Source: JAEWWD01 sp964440115
GTDB lineage: Bacteria; Bacillota; Clostridia; Christensenellales; CAG-138
Length of the DNA stretch: 64,000 nt
Assembly (NCBI GenBank): GCA_964440115.1
Contig: CAYTPV010000005.1
Coordinates: 186,001 to 250,000 of the forward strand
Reading direction: 5' to 3'
The position numbers and the translations under genes are program-made. The notes below the pieces were generated by a model, which saw only the letters and a list, made by a program, of their open reading frames with translations, did no database searches and was not told the origin of the DNA. The number at the start of each line of letters is the position of its first letter. Positions within the stretch are counted from its first letter, which is position 1. Positions 6,917 through 15,239 of the stretch are shown here, in pieces.

Positions 6917-8412
6917 AAGCGCATTTGATGTACCATGACCGTGATTTTGAAAAGGAACCGCGTTTTGGCGGGCATGAACGGACGCTGACGCTGGATCTTG
7001 AACTCAATATGTTGTTCGACGCTATGGCCAACGGCGATACGTTCATACTCGAAGCCGTCAAAAAAGCCATGTTCAACAGCCTGCGTGAACCTGCGGAAAT
7101 ATTGTACCGTCAGGCAGCGCTCAAAGACTGCCTTGCGAACCCCGAAGCGGTCCGCGAACTCTATGCCATCGTTTCCTCCGGCATAGAGCGAAAAAAGAAA
7201 AACTGGATGGGCGTTACGGGGCGATATTTATCCTCCATACTCAGCGGTTCCGTCAATCTGCTGCAGATGTTCACGGAGCTCATGCGCGAGCTCAGGCGTG
7301 TGGCGGACGGGCAGGGCGGCAAGTTTACATCGAAGGCGTTTACCGAGCTGTTTGCGGCACTCAAAGAACAGCTCGACGACGAGTATCTCAACGCCGTGGA
7401 AGGCCGGCTCAAAGAACTGAAATTTCGCGGCGGTATGCTTGTGAGCGTGCGCATTGGCAAGAACAACCTGGGGGCTTCCTACGTGCTGCGCCGCGAACCA
7501 AGCGGCAAGCCGCGGTTCCTCAAGTGGAACTTTGCGCCGGGGTTTGCTGTCAACCCGCGCGACAACAGCGAGTGTGCGGATCTTTCCCGCCGAAAGGACA
7601 GGGCAATCAACCGCACCGCCAATGCCCTTGCGCAGTCTGCTGACCATGTGCTTGCCTTTTTTGTGATGCTGCAGGAGGAACTGGCGTTCTACGTCGGGTG
7701 TCTCAATCTGCACGACGCGCTTTTAGCCAAAGGCGGCAGCGTCGGCTTCCCAGAGCCGCGCAGAATGAACGAGCGCGGGTTTACCGTAAGAGGACTGTAC
7801 GACGCGAGCCTCGCGCTGCTCGTTGGCGAAGGCGTCGTAGGCAACGATATCGACGCGGATGGTAAGGACTTCCTTATTATCACTGGCGCTAATCAGGGCG
7901 GTAAATCCACATTTTTGCGCAGCGCCGGTCAGGCGCAGCTCATGATGCAGTGCGGCATGTTCGTGGCAGCAACGGAATTTCGTGTCAATATCTGCGATGG
8001 TCTGTATACACATTTCAAGAAGGAAGAAGAAAGCCTGAAAAGCGGCAAGCTGAACGAGGAACTGCTGCGTATGAGCGAAATCGTGGATGAGATTCGTCCC
8101 AACGCGCTCATACTTTTCAACGAATCGTTTGCTACCACCAACGAACGCGAAGGCTCTGAAATCGGCAGACAGATCGTACGAGCGCTGCTCGACCGGGGTA
8201 TCAAGGTGTTCTTCGTGAGCCATTTCTATGATTTCGCGCAAGGGTTCTATGCGCAGAATCTGAAAAAAACGCTGTTCCTGCGCGCGGACAGACGGGAGGA
8301 CGGACAGCGCACATTCCGACTTATTCAAGGAGAGCCTCTGCGCACGAGCTTCGGCGAAGATATCTACAAAAAGATAATCCTGAACGGTTACACGCCTCCT
8401 TCCAACGCGTAA
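6913..8412 (+). CDS. MutS-like ATPase, second of a pair
   Basis: A 499-aa protein of the same architecture as its upstream neighbour: helical core and clamp region (about 1-300) and a MutS-type ATPase (about 310-480). Walker A is TGANQGGKSTFLR. Walker B is ALILFNESFATTN, again with Asn-Glu in place of Asp-Glu. The His switch is FVSHFYDFA. The chosen start is GTG overlapping the previous stop by 4 bases with AAGGAG 11 bases upstream; ATG at 6928 is the alternative. There is no mismatch-reading, connector or Smr domain. Shared architecture plus overlap indicates an obligate partner of the first ATPase. A long hairpin with a T run follows at 8431-8487. Confidence 0.82.
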   Translation: MKAHLMYHDRDFEKEPRFGGHERTLTLDLELNMLFDAMANGDTFILEAVKKAMFNSLREPAEILYRQAALKDCLANPEAVRELYAIVSSGIERKKKNWMGVTGRYLSSILSGSVNLLQMFTELMRELRRVADGQGGKFTSKAFTELFAALKEQLDDEYLNAVEGRLKELKFRGGMLVSVRIGKNNLGASYVLRREPSGKPRFLKWNFAPGFAVNPRDNSECADLSRRKDRAINRTANALAQSADHVLAFFVMLQEELAFYVGCLNLHDALLAKGGSVGFPEPRRMNERGFTVRGLYDASLALLVGEGVVGNDIDADGKDFLIITGANQGGKSTFLRSAGQAQLMMQCGMFVAATEFRVNICDGLYTHFKKEEESLKSGKLNEELLRMSEIVDEIRPNALILFNESFATTNEREGSEIGRQIVRALLDRGIKVFFVSHFYDFAQGFYAQNLKKTLFLRADRREDGQRTFRLIQGEPLRTSFGEDIYKKIILNGYTPPSNA

Positions 8413-8430
8413 GCGATAAACGACTTTTCA

Positions 8431-8487
8431 CCCGTCCTCCCGCAGCGGCATATATTGCAGAAGCAAAGCGCGGGAGGGCGGGTTTTT
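8431..8487 (+). promoter_or_regulatory. Hairpin that terminates and may mask an SD
   Basis: A 13-bp stem, CCCGTCCTCCCGC (8431-8443) with GCGGGAGGGCGGG (8470-8482, one G-U pair), is followed by TTTTT and then directly by the ATG at 8488. It can serve as the intrinsic terminator of the MutS-like pair. Its 3' arm contains the only good Shine-Dalgarno (GGGAGG) of the next gene, so in read-through RNA the ribosome binding site would be buried. The dual role is inference. Confidence 0.6.
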
Positions 8488-9039
8488 ATGTCCATGCCGT
8501 CGTTGGTGGTTCTCAATCAGGTCGCGTTATCCAATACCATCCGCAGACTGTGGGTGGATAACAGCCAGTGGATCAGAGCGTACATTTACAGCATACTCTA
8601 CGGCATTGGAGACAGGGCGGCTATCGAGGCCCGGCTGGGCCGCGTGGCCGAAGGCCTGGGTATTTTTTTCGAGCAGTATTACGGCGAGGAAGTTGCACGG
8701 AAAATCAGCGCCAATTACAAACGGTATATTGAGGAGCTCGCCCGCATGGCGGAGGCATACCGCAATGGGGACTTAGCCCTTGTATCTACCCAGCGGGAAG
8801 TACTCTATGACACTGCGGATGAACTTGCCGCGCTTTACGCACACGTGAACCGCTTTTTTGATCAGCCGACCATCCAGATCATGCTCTATGAGCTCATTAA
8901 CAATATCGAAAAGGAAATCACAAGTATACTCACAGGCAACTACACGCAGGAAATAGAAGCGCATGACGAGCTGACTGATCAGGCGTACCGGCTGGCGGAT
9001 GAAACGGCCAGCGGCATATACCGCCAGTTCAGAATTTGA
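8488..9039 (+). CDS. Helical paralogue family member 1
   Basis: A 183-aa, all-helical, soluble protein without a signal peptide; first of five paralogues in this window. Shared landmarks: LSNTIRRLWVDNSQW near the N-terminus, a YYGEE/FYGEE motif around residue 70, YRxxDLAL near 90, DELAALYAHVNRFFD where the others have INPYWDRA, and a C-terminal GIYRQF. The layout resembles a broad Firmicutes family of about 170-190 aa proteins (LxNxLRxLWxxHxxWTR, FYG, INPYW, GIxxQF) that I recall being mislabelled acetylglutamate kinase; it has no kinase motif. Function is unknown. Start is ATG just after a terminator-like hairpin, with GGGAGG inside the stem. Confidence 0.75.
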   Translation: MSMPSLVVLNQVALSNTIRRLWVDNSQWIRAYIYSILYGIGDRAAIEARLGRVAEGLGIFFEQYYGEEVARKISANYKRYIEELARMAEAYRNGDLALVSTQREVLYDTADELAALYAHVNRFFDQPTIQIMLYELINNIEKEITSILTGNYTQEIEAHDELTDQAYRLADETASGIYRQFRI

Positions 9040-9364
9040 AATGCTTCTGCTTGTATGCGGGTAAAGCCGACCTCTATGGCTGGAAAACTGTAGCATATAT
9101 TTGTTGACATCAATTGCTTCACGAGCTACGATACAAATACGCAGACTGAAATTGATTATTGGGGGGATACCGTCCGGCTGGGGCAGTCAACTGCGCCAAC
9201 TGGAAAAGAAGGATTGAACAGCAGCAGACAATCAATGCTTTTTGAAAGCGTTTTTTGTCGTGCCTGTTCGTCTTTCCATCGGTATCCTTCTTTGTTTGGG
9301 GGGATGCCGTCATGCAACGGTATCCTCTGTTCAGTCTGCGGCTCAATCAGTATGAAAGGAAGAT
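9040..9364. other. Intergenic region, weak promoter candidate
   Basis: This 325-base stretch has no convincing gene. A possible promoter reads TTGACA at 9104-9109, 17-bp spacer, TACGAT at 9127-9132. Two short ORFs (minus strand, ending at 9119; plus strand, 9236-9382) lack strong ribosome binding sites and were not accepted. Confidence 0.35.
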
Positions 9365-10198
9365 ATGATGTTTACATTTGATGATTTCATGAATGCTGTC
9401 TCACTGCCGCAACCGTATGAACCGGGTGCAGAGCTCTGGAATGACCCGCACATTTCGAAAATGATGCTGGAGGCCCATCTTTCGCAGGATACGGATGCTG
9501 CAAGCTATCGGCCGGAAAAAATACAGGCAATCTGTGCGTTTCTAATTAGGGCATTGGGGCTGAAAGACGGAAATTCGATTGCAGACCTCGGGTGCGGCCC
9601 CGGCCTTTACTGTTCACAACTCGCGCAAAAGGGCTTTCACATGACCGGAGTAGACAGGTCGGAGAACTCTATCCGGTATGCGAAAAATCATGACGGGAAT
9701 TCGAATTACATACTCGCAAGTTATCTCAACCCGTTTGGAGTAAATCAATTTGAGGCGGCACTGATGGTTTCGCAGGATTATGGAGTCCTCAGTCCGCAAA
9801 ACAGAAAAATACTGCTCGGCAATATACACAATGCCCTGAAGCCGAACGGCTATTTTGCTTTTGATGTCTGCAGTCTGGCGGCGTTTGAGAACAGAAAGGA
9901 TACCGCCGCCTCAAAATGGTATGCTTCCGACTCTGGGTTCTGGAGGCCGCATAGGCACTTTGTTCTGAAGGACACAATATTTTATCCCGATATTTTGGCA
10001 CTGTGCGATTTTGCAGCGGTATTGGATTCGGAAGGGATAGAGGCTTACCATATCTATCAATCCTTCTTCTCGCCGGACTCCATACGTGCGGAGCTTGAAG
10101 AAAACGGGTTTCGCGTGGAAGCAATTCTATCAAATCTGTATGGAGAACCTTACAGCGCCGATTCGCTCGAGATTGGCGTAATCTGCAGAAAGGTCTAA
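9365..10198 (+). CDS. Class I SAM-dependent methyltransferase
   Basis: A 277-aa cytoplasmic methyltransferase. The SAM-binding motif I is IADLGCGPGLYCSQLA (about residue 78), followed by the acidic motif II GVDRSENSI and the post-core LKPNGYFAFDV strand. The N-terminal part (to about 60) and the C-terminal beta-rich extension (about 190-270) would carry substrate specificity; the substrate cannot be told from sequence. AAGGAAG precedes ATG; a second ATG three bases later is equally plausible. It is a single gene with a terminator at 10231, inserted between paralogue 1 and paralogues 2-5. Confidence 0.85.
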   Translation: MMFTFDDFMNAVSLPQPYEPGAELWNDPHISKMMLEAHLSQDTDAASYRPEKIQAICAFLIRALGLKDGNSIADLGCGPGLYCSQLAQKGFHMTGVDRSENSIRYAKNHDGNSNYILASYLNPFGVNQFEAALMVSQDYGVLSPQNRKILLGNIHNALKPNGYFAFDVCSLAAFENRKDTAASKWYASDSGFWRPHRHFVLKDTIFYPDILALCDFAAVLDSEGIEAYHIYQSFFSPDSIRAELEENGFRVEAILSNLYGEPYSADSLEIGVICRKV

Positions 10199-10230
10199 AC
10201 GCCATTGCGCACCGCATGTGACTCCAGTTA

Positions 10231-10258
10231 AAAAAATCCCCCTATAGGGGGATTTTTT
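10231..10258. terminator. Bidirectional intrinsic terminator
   Basis: A perfect 12-bp stem, AAAAAATCCCCC/GGGGGATTTTTT, with loop TATA serves the methyltransferase on the plus strand and the convergent reductase on the minus strand. The following 40 bases hold the imperfect repeat CATTGT(G/T)CATT. Confidence 0.85.
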
Positions 10259-10294
10259 ACATCCATTGTGCATTGTTCATTTTACATTGTTCAT

Positions 10295-11272
10295 TTATTT
10301 CGTATTCTTCAGCCCGTACACCATCTTCTGCCGCGTGCACAGGAAATTGCTCGCGTGCATGGAGACCTGCAGGAAATCCGAATGCGGATGGTCTTCCGCC
10401 GGGAAATGCAAAAACGCGCCGAAGCCTACCGATCCGCCCGCAAACACGGAGGAATAGTTCATAAACATCTCATCCATGCAGGAGATGCTCATGAGGTATG
10501 TCATATAAGAAGGCGACTCTACCATGATACGTTCCATATCGAGCGCACGCAGCACTTTTAAGAAAGCGCGTCCGTCCGTCAGATTGCCTTCACCGGTCGC
10601 GATAACGAGTATGCGTTCCGGATGCGCCGAGGCTGTCTTGCGAACTTCGTCCATATCCACTTCATCCGCATTTTTGAACGGCCCGATTTCGAGTATATCG
10701 AACCCGCTGTGCTCGCGAATATAGGCGAGTCCGTCCGGCGACGTCGCGATAATCCGCTGTGCGTCCACGCCGAATATCATGTGGTCAAACGGAATGTCCG
10801 TGCCGTCGAACGATACTACAATGTGGGCCGGACAGTAGGCCTTGCCCAGCAGCGGTACCCGAAGCTCAGCAAGCTCCGTGTCAAAACAATTGGCCCACAT
10901 GATTTCGTTGGTGTGCAGTGTCCGCGCGCCGATGATAATTCCATCCGCATAAAACCGCAGCATGTTGAGTACCCAGAAATCGGCCAGTCCGCCGTCCGGG
11001 TCGCGGTAGTTGTTCTGTGCGATCAATTCCCCGTGCCGATCGTCCATAAAGGAGATCTTGCCGTCGGAAGATACCACGATGGAAGCAAACATATACGGCC
11101 TGTCCGCCGGAGCGGGGGGGAAGCATACTTCTCCGTATACGTCGAGTATTTTTTGGGGCGTGGGCGCGTCGGGGGAAATGCTGCGTATGTGCTTAAGGAC
11201 GTCTTCCTGTTTGATCAGCGGTTTGAGCCGGATACGGTCCGTCGGGAATTCCATGGTTACAAACTGATTCAT
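10295..11272 (-). CDS. RibD C-terminal-domain (DHFR-like) reductase
   Basis: A 325-aa protein dominated by a RibD_C/dihydrofolate-reductase-like fold: RPYMFASIVVSSDGKIS (about 57-75), ADFWVLNMLRFYADGIIIGARTL (about 95-118), a GTDIPFDH segment, and a late active-site loop (SVFAGGSVGFGAFL). In RibD this domain reduces a ribosylaminopyrimidine with NADPH in riboflavin synthesis. No RibD deaminase domain and no other rib genes are nearby, so the true substrate is open. The N-terminal 50 residues are not recognised. ATG is preceded by GGAGG. It ends at the shared terminator with the methyltransferase. Confidence 0.72.
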   Translation of the reverse strand: MNQFVTMEFPTDRIRLKPLIKQEDVLKHIRSISPDAPTPQKILDVYGEVCFPPAPADRPYMFASIVVSSDGKISFMDDRHGELIAQNNYRDPDGGLADFWVLNMLRFYADGIIIGARTLHTNEIMWANCFDTELAELRVPLLGKAYCPAHIVVSFDGTDIPFDHMIFGVDAQRIIATSPDGLAYIREHSGFDILEIGPFKNADEVDMDEVRKTASAHPERILVIATGEGNLTDGRAFLKVLRALDMERIMVESPSYMTYLMSISCMDEMFMNYSSVFAGGSVGFGAFLHFPAEDHPHSDFLQVSMHASNFLCTRQKMVYGLKNTK

Positions 11273-11527
11273 TGTTCCTCCGGTTTATTGCCTGCCTTGC
11301 GGGCGATTGCGGTGCGTTAAGAGAACGCATCCATAGAACGGGCGTAATCTGTAGCAGCGCGTATTGAAATTGATGGCATCCATACATGAATGCGTGAGCA
11401 TTTTTAGTATATATTTCACTCGTCTTGCTGTCAATGAACGGGGAGTGAATGGTGATTTCTATTGCAGACAGCCTAACCCGGTTTATCGTTACATATACTA
11501 CAGCATGATTGCCGGGAGGGGATTGGC

Positions 11528-12091
11528 ATGTCCGTTTATCAGGGGCCGGTATCGTATCACTTGCTCAATGAATCGGCGCTTTCAAACAGCATTCGCAGGA
11601 TCTGGGTGGATTATGACGCGTGGCTGACGGCGCTGATGTATGCCGTGCTGTTTGGAACACATGACCAGTCTGCCGTTGATAAACGCCTTGACAAGGCAGT
11701 CGATGACTTCGGAAATACATTTGCACAGTTTTATGGGGAGGATGTTGGTGACGGTGTTCGTTCCGTGCTGACACGGTTTTATCAAGGCATTGGTGATCTT
11801 GCCGTGGCGTACAGGGATAACGACCAGGACTCTATTTCAAACAAGCGCCAGGCTCTTTATGATATCGCAGATGAGTTCTCGCTGATGTATTCCAAGATCA
11901 ACCGGTATTGGGACAGGGCGGCGATACAGTGGAACATGTATCAAATGATCAACGACATCGAAACGGAAATCATGCTGCTGAGCAGGAAGAGTTTTGCGCA
12001 GAGCATACCGGTGCACGATGAACTGATGGATCATGCTTATGAGCTTGCGGATAAAATGACACAAGGCATACTGCGGCAGTCCGAGTTCTGA
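11528..12091 (+). CDS. Helical paralogue family member 2
   Basis: A 187-aa member of the five-protein family, first of four in a row. Visible landmarks: LSNSIRRIWVDYDAWLTAL, AVLFGTHDQSAVDKRLDKA, FAQFYGEDVG, DLAVAYRDNDQDSISNKRQ, INRYWDRAAIQ and GILRQSEF at the C-terminus. No signal peptide or membrane span; every segment is amphipathic helix, which suggests a helical bundle. GGGAGGGG precedes ATG with good spacing. It starts a run of four genes spaced 22 to 57 bases apart with no terminator between them, probably one operon. The 255 bases upstream hold no other gene. Confidence 0.8.
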   Translation: MSVYQGPVSYHLLNESALSNSIRRIWVDYDAWLTALMYAVLFGTHDQSAVDKRLDKAVDDFGNTFAQFYGEDVGDGVRSVLTRFYQGIGDLAVAYRDNDQDSISNKRQALYDIADEFSLMYSKINRYWDRAAIQWNMYQMINDIETEIMLLSRKSFAQSIPVHDELMDHAYELADKMTQGILRQSEF

Positions 12092-12113
12092 GAAAATGTC
12101 CGGGGGTGAGTCC

Positions 12114-12677
12114 ATGTCTGCGTATCAAGGCCGAACACCCAGCAATCCATATAACAAGACTGCGCTGAGCAGTATTGTTCGAAAGCTGTGGGTGGATTAC
12201 GTATCGTGGACAACTGCCCTTATTTATACGATATTGTTCGGCACGCAGGATAAGGATGCCGTACAAGCGCGGGTTGAGCAGACCGCGCAGGAGTTTTCCG
12301 ATTTGTTTAAGCAGTTTTACGGCGAAGAAGCCGCAGCGAAGCTGCGCGTGCTGTTTATGCGTATTATTGAGGAGACGACTGGCCTCATTGAGGCGCATAA
12401 AGAGGGCGATCTTGCCTTGATAGCGGATAAAAGGCAGTCCCTCTATGCGATCGCAGATGAAGTCGCGAGGCAGATGTCGCTCGCAAACCCCTACTGGGAT
12501 AGAGCGGTATTCCAAATCAGCCTGTATGAAATCATCAATCAGATTGAAGATCAGGTCGTCCATATCATGGCGCAGCAATACGATGAGAGCGTTGAGGCCT
12601 ATGATGATTTGCTCGAGCAGGCTTATAGGATTTCCGATAATACCGCATACGGCCTCATACGGCAGTTCAATTTATAG
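12114..12677 (+). CDS. Helical paralogue family member 3
   Basis: A 187-aa paralogue starting 22 bases after member 2. It keeps LSSIVRKLWVDYVSWTTALIY, ILFGTQDKDAVQARVEQTA, FKQFYGEEAAAKL, GDLALIADKRQSLYAIADE, ANPYWDRAVFQ, a DDLLEQAYRISD helix and the terminal LIRQFNL. GGGGGTGAG serves as ribosome binding site. No catalytic motif conserved across all five can be picked out; the invariant residues are mostly Trp, Asp, Tyr and Gly in the first, FYG and NPYW segments. Function is unknown. Confidence 0.8.
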   Translation: MSAYQGRTPSNPYNKTALSSIVRKLWVDYVSWTTALIYTILFGTQDKDAVQARVEQTAQEFSDLFKQFYGEEAAAKLRVLFMRIIEETTGLIEAHKEGDLALIADKRQSLYAIADEVARQMSLANPYWDRAVFQISLYEIINQIEDQVVHIMAQQYDESVEAYDDLLEQAYRISDNTAYGLIRQFNL

Positions 12678-12706
12678 GGCAAACGCTTTCTTAGGGAGGG
12701 AAACGC

Positions 12707-13270
12707 GTGTCCATGTTTGAAGGATCGGCGTCTGGCTATCTGATGGATATGACGTCGCTGTCCAATGCCATGCGAAGGATTTGGGTCGATTATGCAACTT
12801 GGACAACCGCGCTCATCAATGCCATATTGTTCGGAGCGGGCGACCAGATTGCAATCAGGGATAGAATTCACAATTCCACGGAGGAACTTGTTTCTTTGTT
12901 TAGCCAGTTCTACGGCACAGAAACGAGCGCAAAAATGCGCCCCCTGTTAATAGACTATGGGGATCATCTGGCGCGTCTGATCAAAGCGTATGACAGGAAA
13001 GACACGGTGGCTATTTCTGATTTGAGAAAGGATATGTATGCCCTTGCAGATGAGTTTTCGCGCCTGCTTTCTCAGATCAACCCGAATTGGGACAGAGCTA
13101 CGCTGCAGGTCATGTTATATGAAATAATCAACAGCACGGAAGATGAAATCAGCCGGACGGTGGCGCGTGAATATGAAAAAAGTATCGCCGCATATGATGC
13201 TTTGCTGGACCAGATATACCGGTTTGCAGATGAACTGACATATGGTTTGCAGCGGCAGTTCCGTCTGTGA
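12707..13270 (+). CDS. Helical paralogue family member 4
   Basis: A 187-aa paralogue 29 bases after member 3. It begins with GTG behind AGGGAGGG; an ATG two codons later is the alternative. Conserved blocks: LSNAMRRIWVDYATWTTAL, ILFGAGDQIAIRDRI, FSQFYGTE, DTVAISDLRKDMYALADEF, INPNWDRATLQVMLYEIIN, and a YRFADELTYGLQRQF end. Length equals that of members 2 and 3, so the family is strictly size-constrained. It lies within the putative four-gene operon. Confidence 0.8.
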   Translation: MSMFEGSASGYLMDMTSLSNAMRRIWVDYATWTTALINAILFGAGDQIAIRDRIHNSTEELVSLFSQFYGTETSAKMRPLLIDYGDHLARLIKAYDRKDTVAISDLRKDMYALADEFSRLLSQINPNWDRATLQVMLYEIINSTEDEISRTVAREYEKSIAAYDALLDQIYRFADELTYGLQRQFRL

Positions 13271-13327
13271 CGCTTTTAAAGAGGGCTGCACTGCCTATTG
13301 CTCAAAAAGTATGGGAGGCGATTTGCA

Positions 13328-13888
13328 ATGTCTATGAATCAGAGTCCGACGGTTCCGCCGCTTTCCGGCAGTATATCGCTTACCAACGCGCTGCGTGAAC
13401 TGTGGGTGGATAATATCTCATGGATGACCTCGATTATGTACAGCGTTCTGTCCGGATATGATACAGGCGCCATGCAAAGGCGGCTCGACCGGAATACGGA
13501 AGAATTCGGCGCGCTGTTTGATTATTATTACGGAAAGGAAGTCGGAAACTTCATACGCGATAATTTTACCAGTTTCATAAGCGAAATGACTCTTCTTATA
13601 GAGGCTTACCGGGATGATAATGTGCCGCTCATCGAACAGAAGAGGAATGTTCTGTTTGATCTTGCAGACGATCTCTCCCTCGTGTTGTCGCAGATCAACC
13701 CCTATTGGGAAAGAACAGCGCTGCAGGCAGGGCTGTATTCCGTTATTTCGGAGTACGAAGAAGAAATTGTCAGTACAAAAATGCGCGAATATCAAAAAAG
13801 CATACAAGCACACGACAGGCTGCAGGACTTGCTGTATCGGGTTTCCGATGAAATGGCAGCAGGCATAATCCAGCAGTTTCAGGTGTGA
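13328..13888 (+). CDS. Helical paralogue family member 5
   Basis: A 186-aa last member of the paralogue cluster, 57 bases after member 4, with GGGAGG upstream of ATG. Blocks: SLTNALRELWVDNISWMTS, SVLSGYDTGAMQRRLDRN, FDYYYGKEVG, VPLIEQKRNVLFDLADDLS, INPYWERTALQAGLYSVI, GIIQQFQV. It is the most divergent of the four consecutive copies (YYYGKE for FYGEE, SGYD for FGxxD). Downstream, a stem CCAATAC/GTATTGG (about 13940-13967) separates it from the next gene. Confidence 0.8.
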   Translation: MSMNQSPTVPPLSGSISLTNALRELWVDNISWMTSIMYSVLSGYDTGAMQRRLDRNTEEFGALFDYYYGKEVGNFIRDNFTSFISEMTLLIEAYRDDNVPLIEQKRNVLFDLADDLSLVLSQINPYWERTALQAGLYSVISEYEEEIVSTKMREYQKSIQAHDRLQDLLYRVSDEMAAGIIQQFQV

Positions 13889-13996
13889 AACTGCTTCCGG
13901 TCGATATGGCGGACAAGCCCGCGTATAAAATGCAATGCAACCAATACCCGGGGTTACTCGTTGTATTGGCGTAACGATGATAAAGGAGAGACACAT

Positions 13997-15001
13997 ATGA
14001 AACTGAAAAAGAGACTGCTGAGCACGCTTTTAGTGGCTATGACATTTCTGACTCTCTGCCAAAGCGCGTTTGCGGCCGGTTCCGCCGGCGCTGCATCTCC
14101 GATTGCTCCGGCACCCGTTGAACAGGAGCTTCAAAGCCCCTATGTCGTGCTGCGCGGCACTATTCTGAAGGTAACGATCAGCGGCGGCGTAACGCAGGTT
14201 CGCGTTCGCAGCCTGGATAACAAGAACATCGTCGTACTCAATATCACACAAACCACCAAGATCGTGGATTCCGTCAAGCGGACCGCCGTAGCGCCCAAAA
14301 ACCTGAAGACGGGAACTACGGTCATCGCGTGGCACAGCCCGGCCATGACGCGCAGCAATCCGCCCATCACGAACGCCGAAGCGCTCATCGTTAACGTGCC
14401 CAAGCAGGGCGCGTCCGGCCAGTTTATCGAGGTGGAGACAGTCACGAAGAACAAGGACGGCAGCATATCCGTTCTCAACGCCGAACAGGATCTGTATTTC
14501 ACCATCCCTAAAACCGCGAAGATCAAGCTGTTTAATAGCAATAAAACCGTCAGCCTCTCCAGTATCAAGCCCGGTACCAAACTGGTGGTGTGGTATGAAG
14601 TAGCGGCTCTGAGTTACCCCGCGCAGGCGGGCAGCGATCAGGTCATCGCGTTCGCGGATGAATACGGCGGATATATCGCTGTGAAAGGTACAAGTATCAG
14701 CGTAAACGGCAGCACGGTATCCCTTGCCGCCATACTGAAGGGCTCGGATGTATGGCTCCCCGCGCAGGCGGTTGCCGCAAAGCTGGGCTTTACCGTCTCC
14801 TGCGGCGCGGGCGCGAAGACTTTGACGATTAAAAAGGGCGGTGAGACCGTGGCCGTGCTCACAGCCGGCAAGGATACATTTAAGCTGCGGGGCGAGGAAG
14901 CGTATACGGCGGCTCCCTTTGTGCGCGGCGGCCGCCTGTATGTGGAGCTTTCGCTGTTCTCGCAGCTGGGCGATTATAAGCTGGCACATCCCATCCGGTA
15001 A
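13997..15001 (+). CDS. Secreted stalk-domain (copper amine oxidase N1-like) protein
   Basis: A 334-aa exported protein. Signal peptide at residues 1-27 (KKRLLSTLLVAMTFLTLCQSAFAA). The middle (about 50-220) is made of beta-rich modules (LRGTILKVTISGGVTQVRVR and similar). The C-terminal 100 residues form a Cu_amine_oxidN1-type stalk module: ISVNGSTVSLAAILKGSDVWLPAQAVAAKLGFTV, TLTIKKGG, and FVRGGRLYVELSLFSQLG. Such modules sit on surface proteins of Clostridia and have no amine oxidase activity. AAAGGAG precedes ATG; an upstream in-frame ATG lacks a good site. Binding partner or substrate is unknown. A hairpin lies 37 bases downstream. Confidence 0.8.
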   Translation: MKLKKRLLSTLLVAMTFLTLCQSAFAAGSAGAASPIAPAPVEQELQSPYVVLRGTILKVTISGGVTQVRVRSLDNKNIVVLNITQTTKIVDSVKRTAVAPKNLKTGTTVIAWHSPAMTRSNPPITNAEALIVNVPKQGASGQFIEVETVTKNKDGSISVLNAEQDLYFTIPKTAKIKLFNSNKTVSLSSIKPGTKLVVWYEVAALSYPAQAGSDQVIAFADEYGGYIAVKGTSISVNGSTVSLAAILKGSDVWLPAQAVAAKLGFTVSCGAGAKTLTIKKGGETVAVLTAGKDTFKLRGEEAYTAAPFVRGGRLYVELSLFSQLGDYKLAHPIR

Positions 15002-15239
15002 CTTACGCCCAGATCCTTATTCAAACAGGATGAATACGAATGGCGTAGCGTAAAGCTATGCCATTTCTTCATGTATCGGGTTATTCAGTTCCGAAAGAAT
15101 TCCCGCAATCATAGCTGCAACAAACTACCCGCCGAGCAAAAGCTTTTCTTTCTCAGCTTTGCACGGCGGGTAAATTTCAAGCTTGTTTGTAAGGCAACCG
15201 ATATGGCAATAACCCCGTTCTGTTTGTGATAAAATCGGA
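15002..15239. other. Intergenic hairpins between convergent genes
   Basis: Two palindromes lie here: ATGGC...GCCAT (about 15040-15064), just after the plus-strand gene, and a longer one (about 15127-15171, ACCCGCCG/CGGCGGGT with an inner GCAAAAGC/GCTTTGC). They probably end transcription from both sides. No gene is seen. Confidence 0.45.

Noticed and set aside
9119..9346. Minus-strand small ORF with one hydrophobic segment
   Set aside because: The start is TTG or an inner ATG with only a weak site, it overlaps a promoter candidate for the plus-strand methyltransferase, and no family is recognised.
9236..9382. Plus-strand 48-aa ORF with CxxC pairs resembling a zinc ribbon
   Set aside because: No ribosome binding site, and it overlaps the start of the methyltransferase.
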